The notes beneath the pieces were generated by a model. That model saw nothing but the letters and a program-made list of their open reading frames with translations, ran no database searches and was not told the origin of the DNA. This document shows positions 8,722 through 18,245 of a DNA stretch of 41,685 nt, piece after piece. The stretch is from Oscillospiraceae bacterium (GTDB lineage: Bacteria; Bacillota; Clostridia; Oscillospirales; UBA929): contig JAISVI010000060.1 of NCBI GenBank assembly GCA_031271665.1, forward strand, positions 1 through 41,685, given 5' to 3'. Within the stretch, counting starts at the first letter, position 1. Each line of letters opens with the position of its first letter. The position numbers were made by a program, and so were the translations under genes.

Positions 8722-9140
8722 GCCGCGTCCCTCCCGTACCCGGCCGCCATCAGGCAAAGCGCCTGGGCATGAAGCCGATGGACATGGCGCACCGAAAACG
8801 AACACTGCTCGGCAACGGCCTCCCACGTGGAAAACCCAAGGTAATGCGCCTCCATAACGGCGCGGTGACGGGGGTCGGGAAGCGTTCTTTCAATAAGTTC
8901 CTGCACACTTCGGATAAGTACGCCGTAGTCAAGCACGTCCGCGACAAGCGCCTCGCGCAGTCTCTCCAGCTCGGCGCGCGCCGCGTCAAGCCGCGCGGAG
9001 CCGGGAAGCGCGCAAAGACTTTTCGCAAGCGCCTCCAAGCGGGTAATGCGGGTCTTCTTTTCGTTAAGAGAGCGCGCCGCCCCCCGCGGCATGTTAAGCG
9101 CGCGCCTGACGGCCCAGACGGACGGGTCATTTTTGTTCAT
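8718..9140 (-). CDS. Phage sigma-70 region-4-like / ArpU-like transcriptional regulator
   Basis: HRAVMEAHYLGFSTWEAVAEQCSFSVRHVHRLHAQAL helix-turn-helix; ATGA overlaps on both sides. Confidence 0.65.
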   Translation of the reverse strand: MNKNDPSVWAVRRALNMPRGAARSLNEKKTRITRLEALAKSLCALPGSARLDAARAELERLREALVADVLDYGVLIRSVQELIERTLPDPRHRAVMEAHYLGFSTWEAVAEQCSFSVRHVHRLHAQALCLMAAGYGRDAA

Positions 9141-9424
9141 GCCGCGCCGCCCCCCGCTCGCAGATTCCGCGTGTCGCTCATAAACCGTATAAATTCCGGC
9201 GTGACAGTCTCGGCAAATTCCAAAAGTTCCTCGCGAGTGGCGTCGGTGAAAATATATTCCGCCACGCAAGCCCCGTGCAAAAGACCGTCCGGGCAGGAAA
9301 CAACCTCGTCATCCGGCCACAGCGGCCCGCCGCACTGCACACAGTATTCCGGTTCATTCAGACGCGTATCCTCAAAGGGTTCACCGCCCGCACATTGCGG
9401 GCAGCCGCACAAATAATTGTTCAT
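9137..9424 (-). CDS. Small zinc-ribbon protein, first gene of phage-like operon
   Basis: CGCPQC ... CVQCGG ... C cysteine pairs; AAGGAGA RBS. Confidence 0.55.
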   Translation of the reverse strand: MNNYLCGCPQCAGGEPFEDTRLNEPEYCVQCGGPLWPDDEVVSCPDGLLHGACVAEYIFTDATREELLEFAETVTPEFIRFMSDTRNLRAGGGAA

Positions 9425-9537
9425 GGCTCTCCTTCTTCTATTATTGTCAAGCAGTCTGTATACTGCGCTTGTACGCGCTGTTATGACATGCGCGGTAATT
9501 TGTTATAAAAATATTTGTCCATGTTATTCTTTTTCTG

Positions 9538-9566
9538 TTGACAATTGTCAAAGAAAATGTAATAAT
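9538..9566 (+). promoter_or_regulatory. Predicted promoter of the XRE repressor with palindromic TTGACAATTGTCAA
   Basis: TTGACA (9538-9543), 17 bp, AATAAT (9561-9566); -35 embedded in a 14-bp perfect palindrome. Confidence 0.6.
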
Positions 9567-9609
9567 TATGAATGGTATGTGGCCCGTACCCAGACAAGCC
9601 ATCGTTGAG

Positions 9610-9638
9610 ATTATAGCACAAACGTTTGGTTTTGTCAA
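9610..9638 (-). promoter_or_regulatory. Consensus sigma-70-type promoter reading into the phage-like operon
   Basis: Minus strand TTGACA, 17 bp, TATAAT; spacer carries the palindrome CAAACGTTTG. Confidence 0.75.
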
Positions 9639-9684
9639 CCCAGTGTTTCCCATACTTAATTATTTTACAAGGGGGATTATATCA

Positions 9685-10044
9685 ATGCTTCCCGAACAAC
9701 TAAAACTGCTTCCCGAAAGAGTCAAAAATCTTCGCGAAAGCCGCGGCTACAGCCAGCGCGTTCTTGCCGGAATGCTCGGCGTGTCCCAACAGACGATTGC
9801 CGGTTGGGAAAGGTCGCGGACAAGCCCCGACAGACGAATGGTTTCAAAAATGGTCGGCATCTTCGGTGTCACCTCGGACTATCTGCTTGGTATAAGCGAT
9901 TCCCGCCACGGCGAAGCCAGCGAAAAAGACCGCGCATATCTGGAAATGGCCAGAACCCTTCGTGAATACGGCATTACGCCCGAAGAGCTTGAGGTTATTA
10001 TGGGCGCGCACAAAAAGTTTATGGAGCTTACAAGCAAGCACTAA
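9685..10044 (+). CDS. XRE-family (Cro/CI-like) transcriptional regulator
   Basis: LPERVKNLRESRGYSQRVLAGMLGVSQQTIAGWERSRTSPDRRMVSKMVGIFGVTSDYLLG; RBS AAGGGGG. Confidence 0.9.
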   Translation: MLPEQLKLLPERVKNLRESRGYSQRVLAGMLGVSQQTIAGWERSRTSPDRRMVSKMVGIFGVTSDYLLGISDSRHGEASEKDRAYLEMARTLREYGITPEELEVIMGAHKKFMELTSKH

Positions 10045-10098
10045 GGGTTACGATTTTCACGGGCCGTGCGGGTTTTCCTAAAAACCTTGCAAAAAATT

Positions 10099-10134
10099 AA
10101 ACCCGCCCCGGCATTGGCCGCAGGCGGGTTTTTT
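10099..10134. terminator. Bidirectional rho-independent terminator between XRE gene and ftsH
   Basis: AAACCCGCC ... GGCGGGTTTTTT between convergent genes. Confidence 0.85.
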
Positions 10135-10156
10135 CTTGGTTTCACAGTATTGCGTT

Positions 10157-12022
10157 CTATGTCGGGACTTCGACCTCATAGCCGTCCGTACCCTCGTCGG
10201 GCATACGCCCGGTTTTGAAGTAACGCTCGAACTCAACCGAGTCCATCGTTTCGTGTTCAAGGAGATAGTCGGCCACCGCGCGAAGCTTATCCATATGCGC
10301 GGACAGAATCGACTCGCAGCGTTCATAGGCGTTGTCCACAAGGCTTTTTATCTCGCGGTCGATCTGCGCGGTGCTTTCTTCCGAGAACGCGCGGGTGTGG
10401 CCGTAATCGCGTCCGAGGAAAACCTCTTCGTTGTCGGTGCCGTAGTTAATCGGCCCGAGGATATCGCTCATGCCGTATTTTGTGACCATGCTGCGGGCGA
10501 TGCTTGTAACCTTTCTTATATCGCTTGACGCGCCGGTGGATATGTCGCCAAGCACAAGCTTCTCCGCCACACGCCCCCCCAGAAGGCCGACCATGCGGTC
10601 AAGCATCTCGTTCTTGCTTACAAAGTCCTTATCCTCTTCGGGAAGGGTTATCGTCATGCCGCCGGCCATGCCGCGCGGGATTATCGAAATCTGGTGAACG
10701 GGGTCGGAATGTTCAAGACTGCGGATTGCCACGGCGTGTCCCGCCTCGTGATAGGCGGTAAGCTTCCGGGACTTTTCCGTGACGACACGGCTTCTCTTCT
10801 CCGGTCCGGCGATAACCTTTATCATGGCCTCTTCAAGCTCGCTCATGCCAATCGCGCGCTTAGAGCGCCGGGCGGCCAGAAGCGCCGCCTCGTTAAGAAG
10901 GTTTTCCAGATCCGCGCCGGTAAAGCCGGGCGTAGTCTTCGCGACTATGTTAAGGTCAACGCCCTCGTCAAGCGGCTTATTCTTTGCGTGAAGCTTAAGA
11001 ATAGCCTCGCGTCCCCGGATGTCCGGGATGCCGACATAAACCTGGCGGTCAAAGCGGCCCGGGCGCAGAAGCGCGGGGTCAAGGATGTCAACGCGGTTTG
11101 TCGCGGCGAGTATAATAACGCCCTCGTTCGCGGAAAACCCGTCCATTTCGACAAGAAGCTGGTTAAGCGTCTGCTCGCGCTCATCGTGTCCGCCGCCCAT
11201 GCCCGCGCCGCGGTGACGACCCACGGCGTCGATTTCGTCGATAAAGATTATCGACGGCGATACCTTCTTTGCCTCTCCGAACAAGTCGCGCACGCGCGAC
11301 GCACCCACGCCGACATAAAGCTCTACAAAGTCCGAGCCGGAGATTGAAAGGAACTGCACGCCGGCCTCGCCCGCGACGGCTTTCGCCAGAAGCGTCTTGC
11401 CGGTACCCGGCGGGCCGACAAGCAAAACGCCCTTCGGTATCCTCGCCCCAATCTCAACAAAGCGCTTGGGCGACTTCAGAAATTCGACGATCTCGTGAAG
11501 CTCTTCCTTTTCCTCTTCCGCGCCTTGGACGTCGTTAAAGGTGTATTTCTTCTTCTCGTCGCTTACAAGGCGGGGATTGGCGCGCTTAAAGGTCATGGCG
11601 CGGCTTTCGCCGCCGCCGGTGCGGTTCATCATAAAGAACCAAAGCGCGATAAACACCACGATTATAAGCACGTACGGGATGAACATGACCCACCACGGCG
11701 GTTCCCACCCGGGCTTATAGTCATATTCCGTAAGCTTGCCCTGCGCCGTCTGCGCCTCGATCTCCGCGCCCAGATCCTGACGGAAAAACTCAATGCTTAG
11801 AAGCTTATAGGACTTTCTCGTCTTATCCTTCATATACATCGTCATCTGGCCATTTGCCTCGATCACAAAGCTTTCGACCTGTTCCTGACGGAAGTCCCGC
11901 AAAACCTCGGAATACTTCATCGGTTCGGGTTTGTTCGCATCGTAAAGAACGCTGACCACCACCACGAGAATGATGATGATCACCAGATAAAACAGAATGT
12001 CCTTCGGGTCGGCTTTTTTCAT
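10157..12022 (-). CDS. ftsH: ATP-dependent zinc metalloprotease FtsH
   Basis: [39 protein letters not shown], two N-terminal TM regions. Confidence 0.97.
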   Translation of the reverse strand: MKKADPKDILFYLVIIIILVVVVSVLYDANKPEPMKYSEVLRDFRQEQVESFVIEANGQMTMYMKDKTRKSYKLLSIEFFRQDLGAEIEAQTAQGKLTEYDYKPGWEPPWWVMFIPYVLIIVVFIALWFFMMNRTGGGESRAMTFKRANPRLVSDEKKKYTFNDVQGAEEEKEELHEIVEFLKSPKRFVEIGARIPKGVLLVGPPGTGKTLLAKAVAGEAGVQFLSISGSDFVELYVGVGASRVRDLFGEAKKVSPSIIFIDEIDAVGRHRGAGMGGGHDEREQTLNQLLVEMDGFSANEGVIILAATNRVDILDPALLRPGRFDRQVYVGIPDIRGREAILKLHAKNKPLDEGVDLNIVAKTTPGFTGADLENLLNEAALLAARRSKRAIGMSELEEAMIKVIAGPEKRSRVVTEKSRKLTAYHEAGHAVAIRSLEHSDPVHQISIIPRGMAGGMTITLPEEDKDFVSKNEMLDRMVGLLGGRVAEKLVLGDISTGASSDIRKVTSIARSMVTKYGMSDILGPINYGTDNEEVFLGRDYGHTRAFSEESTAQIDREIKSLVDNAYERCESILSAHMDKLRAVADYLLEHETMDSVEFERYFKTGRMPDEGTDGYEVEVPT

Positions 12023-12130
12023 AACACCCTCCCGTGGTTTTCTTTGTTAAAAAGAAAATCACGCAAAAGAAAATTATCTCAGACTGACGTCATAGTCGTG
12101 CATCCATGCGCCATGTTGCCCGCAACCTGA

Positions 12131-12679
12131 CTATCTAATGGCTTTTTTGGAGATTACGGCCACATAGGGAAGATACCTGAAGCGCTCGGCATAGTCAAGG
12201 CCGTATCCGACGACGAACTCGTCCGGAATGGAAAAGCCCCGGTAATTGGGCGTTACGGGCATTCTTCTGCGTTCGGGCTTGTCAAGAAGCGCGCACAGCC
12301 GGACAGAAGCGATTTTCTTGCCCGCCATCAAGTTCATAATATAACTTAAAGTAACCCCGCTGTCAAGGATATCCTCGATAATAAGCACATGGCGGTTTTC
12401 AACCGGCATATCAAGGTCTTTTATCACCTTGACGTCGCCCGTAGTCTGCGCCCCCATAGCGTAGGAGGACACCGCGAGAAAGTCCGCCGTACAGGGAACC
12501 GTAATCCGGCGCATAAGGTCGGCCATAAAGACAAACGACCCCTTCAAAACACCCACTATCACAAGCTCTTTACCCGCGTAATCCCGGCTTATTTCCGCCC
12601 CAAGCTCACTAACCCTCTGCGCAAGTTCCTCCTCGGAGATAAGCACCCTCTCCAAATCCTCGTGCAAACAAACCCCCAC
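12131..12679 (-). CDS. hpt: Hypoxanthine phosphoribosyltransferase
   Basis: GVLKGSFVFMADLMR, HVLIIEDILDSGVTL PRPP motif, FVVGYGLDY; conserved tilS-hpt-ftsH order; GTG start. Confidence 0.93.
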   Translation of the reverse strand: MGVCLHEDLERVLISEEELAQRVSELGAEISRDYAGKELVIVGVLKGSFVFMADLMRRITVPCTADFLAVSSYAMGAQTTGDVKVIKDLDMPVENRHVLIIEDILDSGVTLSYIMNLMAGKKIASVRLCALLDKPERRRMPVTPNYRGFSIPDEFVVGYGLDYAERFRYLPYVAVISKKAIR

Positions 12680-12698
12680 CGAATCTCCCCCTTAAAAA

Positions 12699-12752
12699 AC
12701 TGTTCGTTGTTAACTGTTAACTGTTCGTTGTCAATTGTTCATTGTCAATTGA
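12699..12752. repeat. TTGACAATTGACAAT/GTTAACTGTTCGTT-type repeat cluster
   Basis: AACTGTTCGTTGTTAACTGTTAACTGTTCGTTGTCAATTGTTCATTGTCAATTG. Confidence 0.8.
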
Positions 12753-14020
12753 ATACAAACCGTCCGCTTCCCCTCCCGCGGGGCGCGCGCGCGGTCAACG
12801 CCGAAGCCGGAAACCGCGATGACCCCCGCGTCGTCTGCGACCACCGGGATTGCGCCACGCCTTTCAAGCGGGATTTTCTCGTCGATAAACAGTTTTTTAA
12901 GCGTTTTTGTCCCGCCGCGCCCCGGAAAGGCGGCTTTGTCGCCGCTTTGCCTGCTTCGTACGCGGACAGCGCCCCTTATTGTATCACCGCAGACATAAAA
13001 TGTATTGAACGAATTGTTAACAACGCCGGGCTGCGCCTCGCCTACGTTTACGCTGATGCCGCTTGGAAGTCCGCTTGGCTGCGCTTTGCCGACAATAAGC
13101 GCGCCGTACACCCGCCGCGCGCGCAAATTGCCCGGCAAGTCGGCCGCGGCGTGGGGCGACTTGCTTGCGCAAAGCGCTAGCAGCGCGTTTATATGCGCGC
13201 TGTTCGGGGCGGCAAGACCCGCCGCGCGGCACATCTCCCTAAGCACGCGCGAAGAAAGCGAGGGGTGCAGTTCCAAAAGGCGCGATACCGGAAAAGAACC
13301 GTCGCCTTCGCGGCGAGAGGCAAGTTCCTGCCCGGCAAGGCCGCTTAAAAACTCTTCGTCCCCGGCGAGAAGGCTTGCCGCGCGTCCGGCGGCGGCCTCG
13401 GCGTTCGGGTTTATCCCGCGCAGCACGGGAAGCACTTCGCGCCGCAGCAGATTGCGCCGGAACGCGGGGTCGGAGTTGCTTTCGTCCTCGCGGTATGAAA
13501 GCTTATGCGCAAGCGCGTACTTTAGAATCTCTTCGCGCGTTACCGAAAGCAGCGGGCGAAGCACGGTGACGCCGCCCGTCTCCCTTCGCTGCGGTATGCC
13601 GCGCAGTCCCTCCGGCCCGGTTCCGCGCGTAAGGTTAAGCAGCATCGTTTCCAGATTGTCGTTCGCGTTATGCGCCGTAAGCAGGGTGTCATAGCCGGAT
13701 TCGCGCGCCGCGCCAAGCAGAAAGTCATAGCGCAGGGCGCGCCCCGCCTCCTCTATGCCCATACCGCGTTCCCGCGCCGCCGCTTTGGCGTCGCCGCGCC
13801 CCACGGCGCAGGGGATGCCGTATCCGCCGCAAAGCGCGCGGACAAACGTCTCGTCCCCGTCGGCGGCGGGCCGCAGTCCGTGGTGGAAATGCGCCGCGCC
13901 AAGCGCCGCAAGCCCGCCGCTTCTCCAAAGAAGAACGCACATATGCAAAAGCGCGGACGAATCCGCGCCGCCGGACACGGCGCACAGCACGCGGCTTTCC
14001 GGCGCAAGGCCAAGGGTCAT
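12731..14020 (-). CDS. tilS: tRNA(Ile)-lysidine synthetase (true start may be a non-ATG codon upstream)
   Basis: VLCAVSGGADSSALLHM PP-loop, DTLLTAHNANDNLETMLLNLTRGTG. Confidence 0.88.
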   Translation of the reverse strand: MTLGLAPESRVLCAVSGGADSSALLHMCVLLWRSGGLAALGAAHFHHGLRPAADGDETFVRALCGGYGIPCAVGRGDAKAAARERGMGIEEAGRALRYDFLLGAARESGYDTLLTAHNANDNLETMLLNLTRGTGPEGLRGIPQRRETGGVTVLRPLLSVTREEILKYALAHKLSYREDESNSDPAFRRNLLRREVLPVLRGINPNAEAAAGRAASLLAGDEEFLSGLAGQELASRREGDGSFPVSRLLELHPSLSSRVLREMCRAAGLAAPNSAHINALLALCASKSPHAAADLPGNLRARRVYGALIVGKAQPSGLPSGISVNVGEAQPGVVNNSFNTFYVCGDTIRGAVRVRSRQSGDKAAFPGRGGTKTLKKLFIDEKIPLERRGAIPVVADDAGVIAVSGFGVDRARAPREGKRTVCIQLTMNN

Positions 14021-14159
14021 CGGGGATACCTCCGCATACTGCTTTAAAAATGCCGCGGCAGAGCCGCCGATCCGCAAGCGCGGAATGGTATATCTTCGGA
14101 AGATAATACCCGCTGCGGGGTTATTATAGCACAGCCGCCGCGCCCGTTCAAGCCGCTTG

Positions 14160-14206
14160 AAATTATGAAGGGAAAATAACTTGTAAATTATGAAGGGAAA
14201 ATAACT
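14160..14206. repeat. Two tandem 22-bp direct repeats AAATTATGAAGGGAAAATAACT (25-bp period)
   Basis: Copies at 14160-14181 and 14185-14206. Confidence 0.9.
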
Positions 14207-14259
14207 GCATAAAATCCCCCCGCCTGCCGCCATACTAAGGCAAAAGGGGGGGATTATCG

Positions 14260-14709
14260 GTGAAAATGACAAACGCGCAGTATGCCGAGCATGTGAAGAA
14301 GGTGTCGCCGAACAGCGCCCTTGGGATGGACATGCTAAGGGCGTTTTTAGTCGGCGGGAGCATATGCGCGCTTGGCGAGGCGTTCAGGCAGCTTTACCTT
14401 TCGCTTGGGCTTGGGGAAAAGGACGCCGGGCTTTTAACCTCGGTGTCGCTTATGTTCATAGCGGCCGCGCTGACGGCGCTTCACCTTTACGAGAAGTTTG
14501 CCAAAGCGGGCGGGGCGGGGATGCTTGTGCCGATTACGGGGTTTGCAAACTCTATGGCCTCGGCGGCGATAGAGTTCAGAAGCGAGGGGCTTATAACCGG
14601 AACGGCGGTGAAAATGTTCAGCATCTGCGGCCCGGTGCTTGTGTTCGGAACCGCCGCGAGTACGCTTTACGGCCTTATATCGTGGGCGGTGCAGCGCATT
14701 TTCGGCTAA
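14260..14709 (+). CDS. spoVAC: Stage V sporulation protein AC
   Basis: RAFLVGGSICALGEAFRQLY...VPITGFANSMASAAIEFRSEGLITGTAVKMF; GTG start after GGGGGGG RBS. Confidence 0.9.
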   Translation: MKMTNAQYAEHVKKVSPNSALGMDMLRAFLVGGSICALGEAFRQLYLSLGLGEKDAGLLTSVSLMFIAAALTALHLYEKFAKAGGAGMLVPITGFANSMASAAIEFRSEGLITGTAVKMFSICGPVLVFGTAASTLYGLISWAVQRIFG

Positions 14710-15479
14710 ACAACCCCGCCGAACAGCAATCGCGTATATTCGGTCTTGGGGTTTTCACATATCTCCCGCGCCGTACCCTGCTCGATTATCCCGCCCCCGC
14801 GCATCACCGCGATGCGGTCGCACAGGTAGTAAATAACGCCCGGGTTATGCGAGATGAAAACGGTGCTTAGGCCCATTCGCGTGTGCAGGTCGCGCAGAAG
14901 GTTAAGTATCTGCGCGCCGACAGACACGTCAAGTGCGGAAACAGCCTCGTCCGCGATAAGCAGCTTGGGCTTCAGCATAAGCGCGCAGGCGATGCACACG
15001 CGCTGTTTCTGCCCGCCGGAAAGTTCGCTTGGCCTTCTGCCGCGATAGGACGCGTCAAGGCCGACAAGCTCAAGGCTTTCGTCCGCAAGCCGCGCCCTCT
15101 CGCGCGCGTCGCGCATACCGGACGCGCGAAGCGGCTCTTCCAAAAGCCAGCCAACGCGCTTCACGGGGTTAAGCGCGCCGGCGGGGTCCTGAAATACGCT
15201 TTGGACAAGCCGCGCCATTTCGCGCCTGTTTTTCCCGGTCTGCTTTACCCCGTTTACCGTGATTTCGCCGCTGTAGTCTATAAGCCCCAAAATCGCGCGG
15301 CCAAGGGTGGTCTTCCCGCAGCCGGACTCTCCCACAAGCCCGAATATCTCGCCGTTTGCCACGTTAAGGCTTACGTTTTTCAGCACTTCAAGCCCCTTCG
15401 CCCTTCCGAACAGTCCGAAGGAACGCGATATATAGGTGTTTGACACGTTTTTAACTTCAAGTACGCTGCCGCCGTTCAT
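14706..15479 (-). CDS. Oligopeptide/dipeptide ABC transporter ATP-binding protein (OppF/DppF-like)
   Basis: GLVGESGCGKTTLGRAIL, LSGGQKQRVCIACALMLKPKLLIADEAVSALDVS. Confidence 0.9.
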   Translation of the reverse strand: MNGGSVLEVKNVSNTYISRSFGLFGRAKGLEVLKNVSLNVANGEIFGLVGESGCGKTTLGRAILGLIDYSGEITVNGVKQTGKNRREMARLVQSVFQDPAGALNPVKRVGWLLEEPLRASGMRDARERARLADESLELVGLDASYRGRRPSELSGGQKQRVCIACALMLKPKLLIADEAVSALDVSVGAQILNLLRDLHTRMGLSTVFISHNPGVIYYLCDRIAVMRGGGIIEQGTAREICENPKTEYTRLLFGGVV

Positions 15480-16453
15480 AAGCCGCGCACCCCCTCCGCG
15501 TCCGGGAAATGACACCATACGCCGCGCTTCCCGGCGGCCACGCGCGGCGGCGGCATTTCGGCGCATATCTTCCCCCTTGACGGACAGCGCGGCATAAACG
15601 GACACGCCGCCTTCGCGTCGGTCACGGCGGGGACTTTCCCGGGGATATTGGCAAGGGGTTTCCCCTTGCCGTCTTTGGTCGGAACCGCGCCCAAAAGCCC
15701 CTTGGTATATTCATGCGCGGGGTGAGTAAGCACGCTTTCCGCCGGGCCTTCCTCTACAAAGCGTCCGGCGTACATAATAAGAACGCGCCCGCGAAGGCGG
15801 CGTATAAGCCCAAGGTCATGCGAGATGTAAAGCACCGACATGCCCGTATCGCCGCTTAACTCCCCCAAAAGCCGCAGTACCTGCCCCTCGGACACGGCGT
15901 CAAGGGCGGTTGTAGGCTCGTCCGCGATAAGCAGTTTCGGGCGCGTTATAAAGGCCATGGCGATCATCACGCGCTGACGCATTCCGCCGGAAAGCTGGTG
16001 CGGGTACATCGACCAAAGCTTTTCCGGTTCGGGCAGTCCGGCCGCCGCCATTGCCTGAAGCCCGGCGCGGCGGTTTTCCCGCGCGTCACGCCTTCCGTGC
16101 AGGAAAAGCGGCTCGGTCACCTGCCGCCCGATTTTCATAAGCGGGTTAAGCGAGGTCATGGGTTCCTGAAAGATCATCGCCGCCCGCTCGCCCCGGACAC
16201 GGCGCATCTCCGCCTGCGGAAGCGAAAGCAGGTCTTCGCCCCCAAGTATCGCCTGTCCGCCCGTAACACGCGCCGCCTCCGGCAGAAGCCCCATTATGCC
16301 AAGCGCCGTAAGGCTTTTGCCGCAGCCGGACTCCCCGGCGATGCAAACGGTCTCGCCGGGTTCGATATCAAAGCTTACCGCGTCCACCGCGGGGAAGCTG
16401 TCCGCCCCGCGCGTTATGGCGACGGATAAGTCTTTTACAGAAAGCAGCGGCAC
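15476..16453 (-). CDS. Oligopeptide/dipeptide ABC transporter ATP-binding protein (OppD/DppD-like)
   Basis: CIAGESGCGKSLTALGIMGLLP, LSGGMRQRVMIAMAFITRPKLLIADEPTTALD, C-terminal oligo_HPY Cys motif. Confidence 0.92.
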   Translation of the reverse strand: MPLLSVKDLSVAITRGADSFPAVDAVSFDIEPGETVCIAGESGCGKSLTALGIMGLLPEAARVTGGQAILGGEDLLSLPQAEMRRVRGERAAMIFQEPMTSLNPLMKIGRQVTEPLFLHGRRDARENRRAGLQAMAAAGLPEPEKLWSMYPHQLSGGMRQRVMIAMAFITRPKLLIADEPTTALDAVSEGQVLRLLGELSGDTGMSVLYISHDLGLIRRLRGRVLIMYAGRFVEEGPAESVLTHPAHEYTKGLLGAVPTKDGKGKPLANIPGKVPAVTDAKAACPFMPRCPSRGKICAEMPPPRVAAGKRGVWCHFPDAEGVRGL

Positions 16454-16575
16454 GGGCTATCCCCCAAATACTTTTCTAAGGTAAATTACACAACCGGGGA
16501 GAACCCCGACAGAAGCCTTGCCGGTTTCCCCGTATGTCGCCATTTTTCCGTCTTTATCATTAAGAGGAGTTACGC

Positions 16576-17106
16576 TTACTTAAATGCGAAGCCTAAGCCT
16601 CTCATCATATCATACAAACTCCCATATCTTACGTCAAACGCAGATGCTACATCCGGGATTTTCGGATGCGCCGACGTTGATGTTCCAAGCGAACTGTTCG
16701 GACGCTCAAAGGTTATCAGTGTATATCCCTTGGCTTTTGCCACGGCAACAAGCCAAGCGTCAGCACGACTGTTGTCAGCCCACTCATTCAGTGCTTTATC
16801 GCTATACAGTCTTACTCCGGTTGGAGATTCACTGTTTTGAATATACGACATCACCTGCGCGTATACTCTAAGAACATCAGGTGTTCGGTGGTCAACGCGT
16901 GTAAACTCTATGTCTTTAAACCATTTACATAAATCGTCAGTCCCTTTAATAACTTCATCATACACCTTGCTCATCACGGCAATATTGCCCTTTTTTATGT
17001 GCATTTGCAAGAACCCCCAAAACGATGGGGCCATGTCAAATGGATAGTAAGTCTTATATGGCGTAATAAACGTATTCGCGTCCACCAAGAAAACTTCTCT
17101 GCTCAT
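16576..17106 (-). CDS. DUF4411 family protein (PIN-like putative toxin/effector)
   Basis: FLVDANTFITPYKTYYPFDMAPSFWGFL ... ADAWLVAVAKAKGYTLITFE; acidic residues PIN-like. Confidence 0.75.
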   Translation of the reverse strand: MSREVFLVDANTFITPYKTYYPFDMAPSFWGFLQMHIKKGNIAVMSKVYDEVIKGTDDLCKWFKDIEFTRVDHRTPDVLRVYAQVMSYIQNSESPTGVRLYSDKALNEWADNSRADAWLVAVAKAKGYTLITFERPNSSLGTSTSAHPKIPDVASAFDVRYGSLYDMMRGLGFAFK

Positions 17107-18245
17107 CTCCGCTCGCCTCTTGCCTCGTTGATTAGCCCGTCAAACGTCGAGCTGTTCGTGTTAGTTAAGCGGAATGCCTCGGTGTGCAAAGTCCTTCCTT
17201 CATGCAGGCTTGCGTGCAGCGCAAACAAAAACTTATGGTCAATTCGGCTTGCTTGCGTTTTGTAATAATCACCGCCACTAGACGCCTGCTGATTTTTAAC
17301 CGCGATTCTTACAAGAGAGATGAACTGGTTATATTCATTTAGCGATATAAAACCACTGTCAAGCGCTCTGCGAGCGATGACGGTTTTACTGCATTTGAAG
17401 GACATGGAAACAGAGTTGATTTTCTCAATCGCTTCACCGTCTGCTTTCTCCCATTTTCCCCTAAATACCGCTATTGGCACGAGGAGTTCAGCGGTTACGG
17501 CATTGCATAAAGTTTCATGTGGATTTATAAAGTGGGAGTCTCCTGCACTCGCATTGAATAAACTACTCGTGCCAATGCCGATATGCGCAAACTCGTGAAA
17601 CAACGAAAATAGCATTCCACCCCGTGAATCGGCGGCGTTTATGAAAATTAAAGGAGCGTATTCGTCAACGAGTGTGAACGCCCGAAATTCATCAACGTTC
17701 AATGCCCTATGAGTGTTCGAGCCAACAATACCGTTCATCATAACGAGAACGCCGGTATTGCTTATGGCTTTACGAACATGCTTGAAAGCGTCTTCAACAT
17801 TCTTAACGTTCTCGTACCAATTCACTGGAAGCGATAAAATCTTTCGTATGGCCACAGCAACACTAAGGGCATCTCTATTCGACGGCAAAGAGCCGACAAA
17901 GGATACCTTTTCGCCGTTGGAGCCAATGACATATTCGCGCATCCACTCCTGCACATTCTCCATTTGCCTCACCGTGTCCATAAGATCGCGACTTGGGTTT
18001 TGCAGGCTAATGCTGTCAACGGTGCGAAATTCCAGTATCTTAAACTTCTCGGTCGGTGGCGTACTTAAGAAAAAGTAACCGAACGGAATGCGTGTCTTTT
18101 GACTGAAGTCTTCAAGCTGATTGAACGTGGGCTGCTTCTCACCGCTTCTCCACAAATCAAGATAAGCTTGATTGTTGCTGTTCAAATGAACAGCCGAACT
18201 TATCCAATTCCATATATTGTTTGACACTTGCACATAATTTGGCAT
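17103..18245 (-). CDS. ImmA/IrrE-family metallo-endopeptidase with N-terminal XRE-like region
   Basis: LFSLFHEFAHIGIG (HExxH-type) and C-terminal COG2856-like region; ATGA overlap with the DUF4411 gene. Confidence 0.85.
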   Translation of the reverse strand: MPNYVQVSNNIWNWISSAVHLNSNNQAYLDLWRSGEKQPTFNQLEDFSQKTRIPFGYFFLSTPPTEKFKILEFRTVDSISLQNPSRDLMDTVRQMENVQEWMREYVIGSNGEKVSFVGSLPSNRDALSVAVAIRKILSLPVNWYENVKNVEDAFKHVRKAISNTGVLVMMNGIVGSNTHRALNVDEFRAFTLVDEYAPLIFINAADSRGGMLFSLFHEFAHIGIGTSSLFNASAGDSHFINPHETLCNAVTAELLVPIAVFRGKWEKADGEAIEKINSVSMSFKCSKTVIARRALDSGFISLNEYNQFISLVRIAVKNQQASSGGDYYKTQASRIDHKFLFALHASLHEGRTLHTEAFRLTNTNSSTFDGLINEARGERR

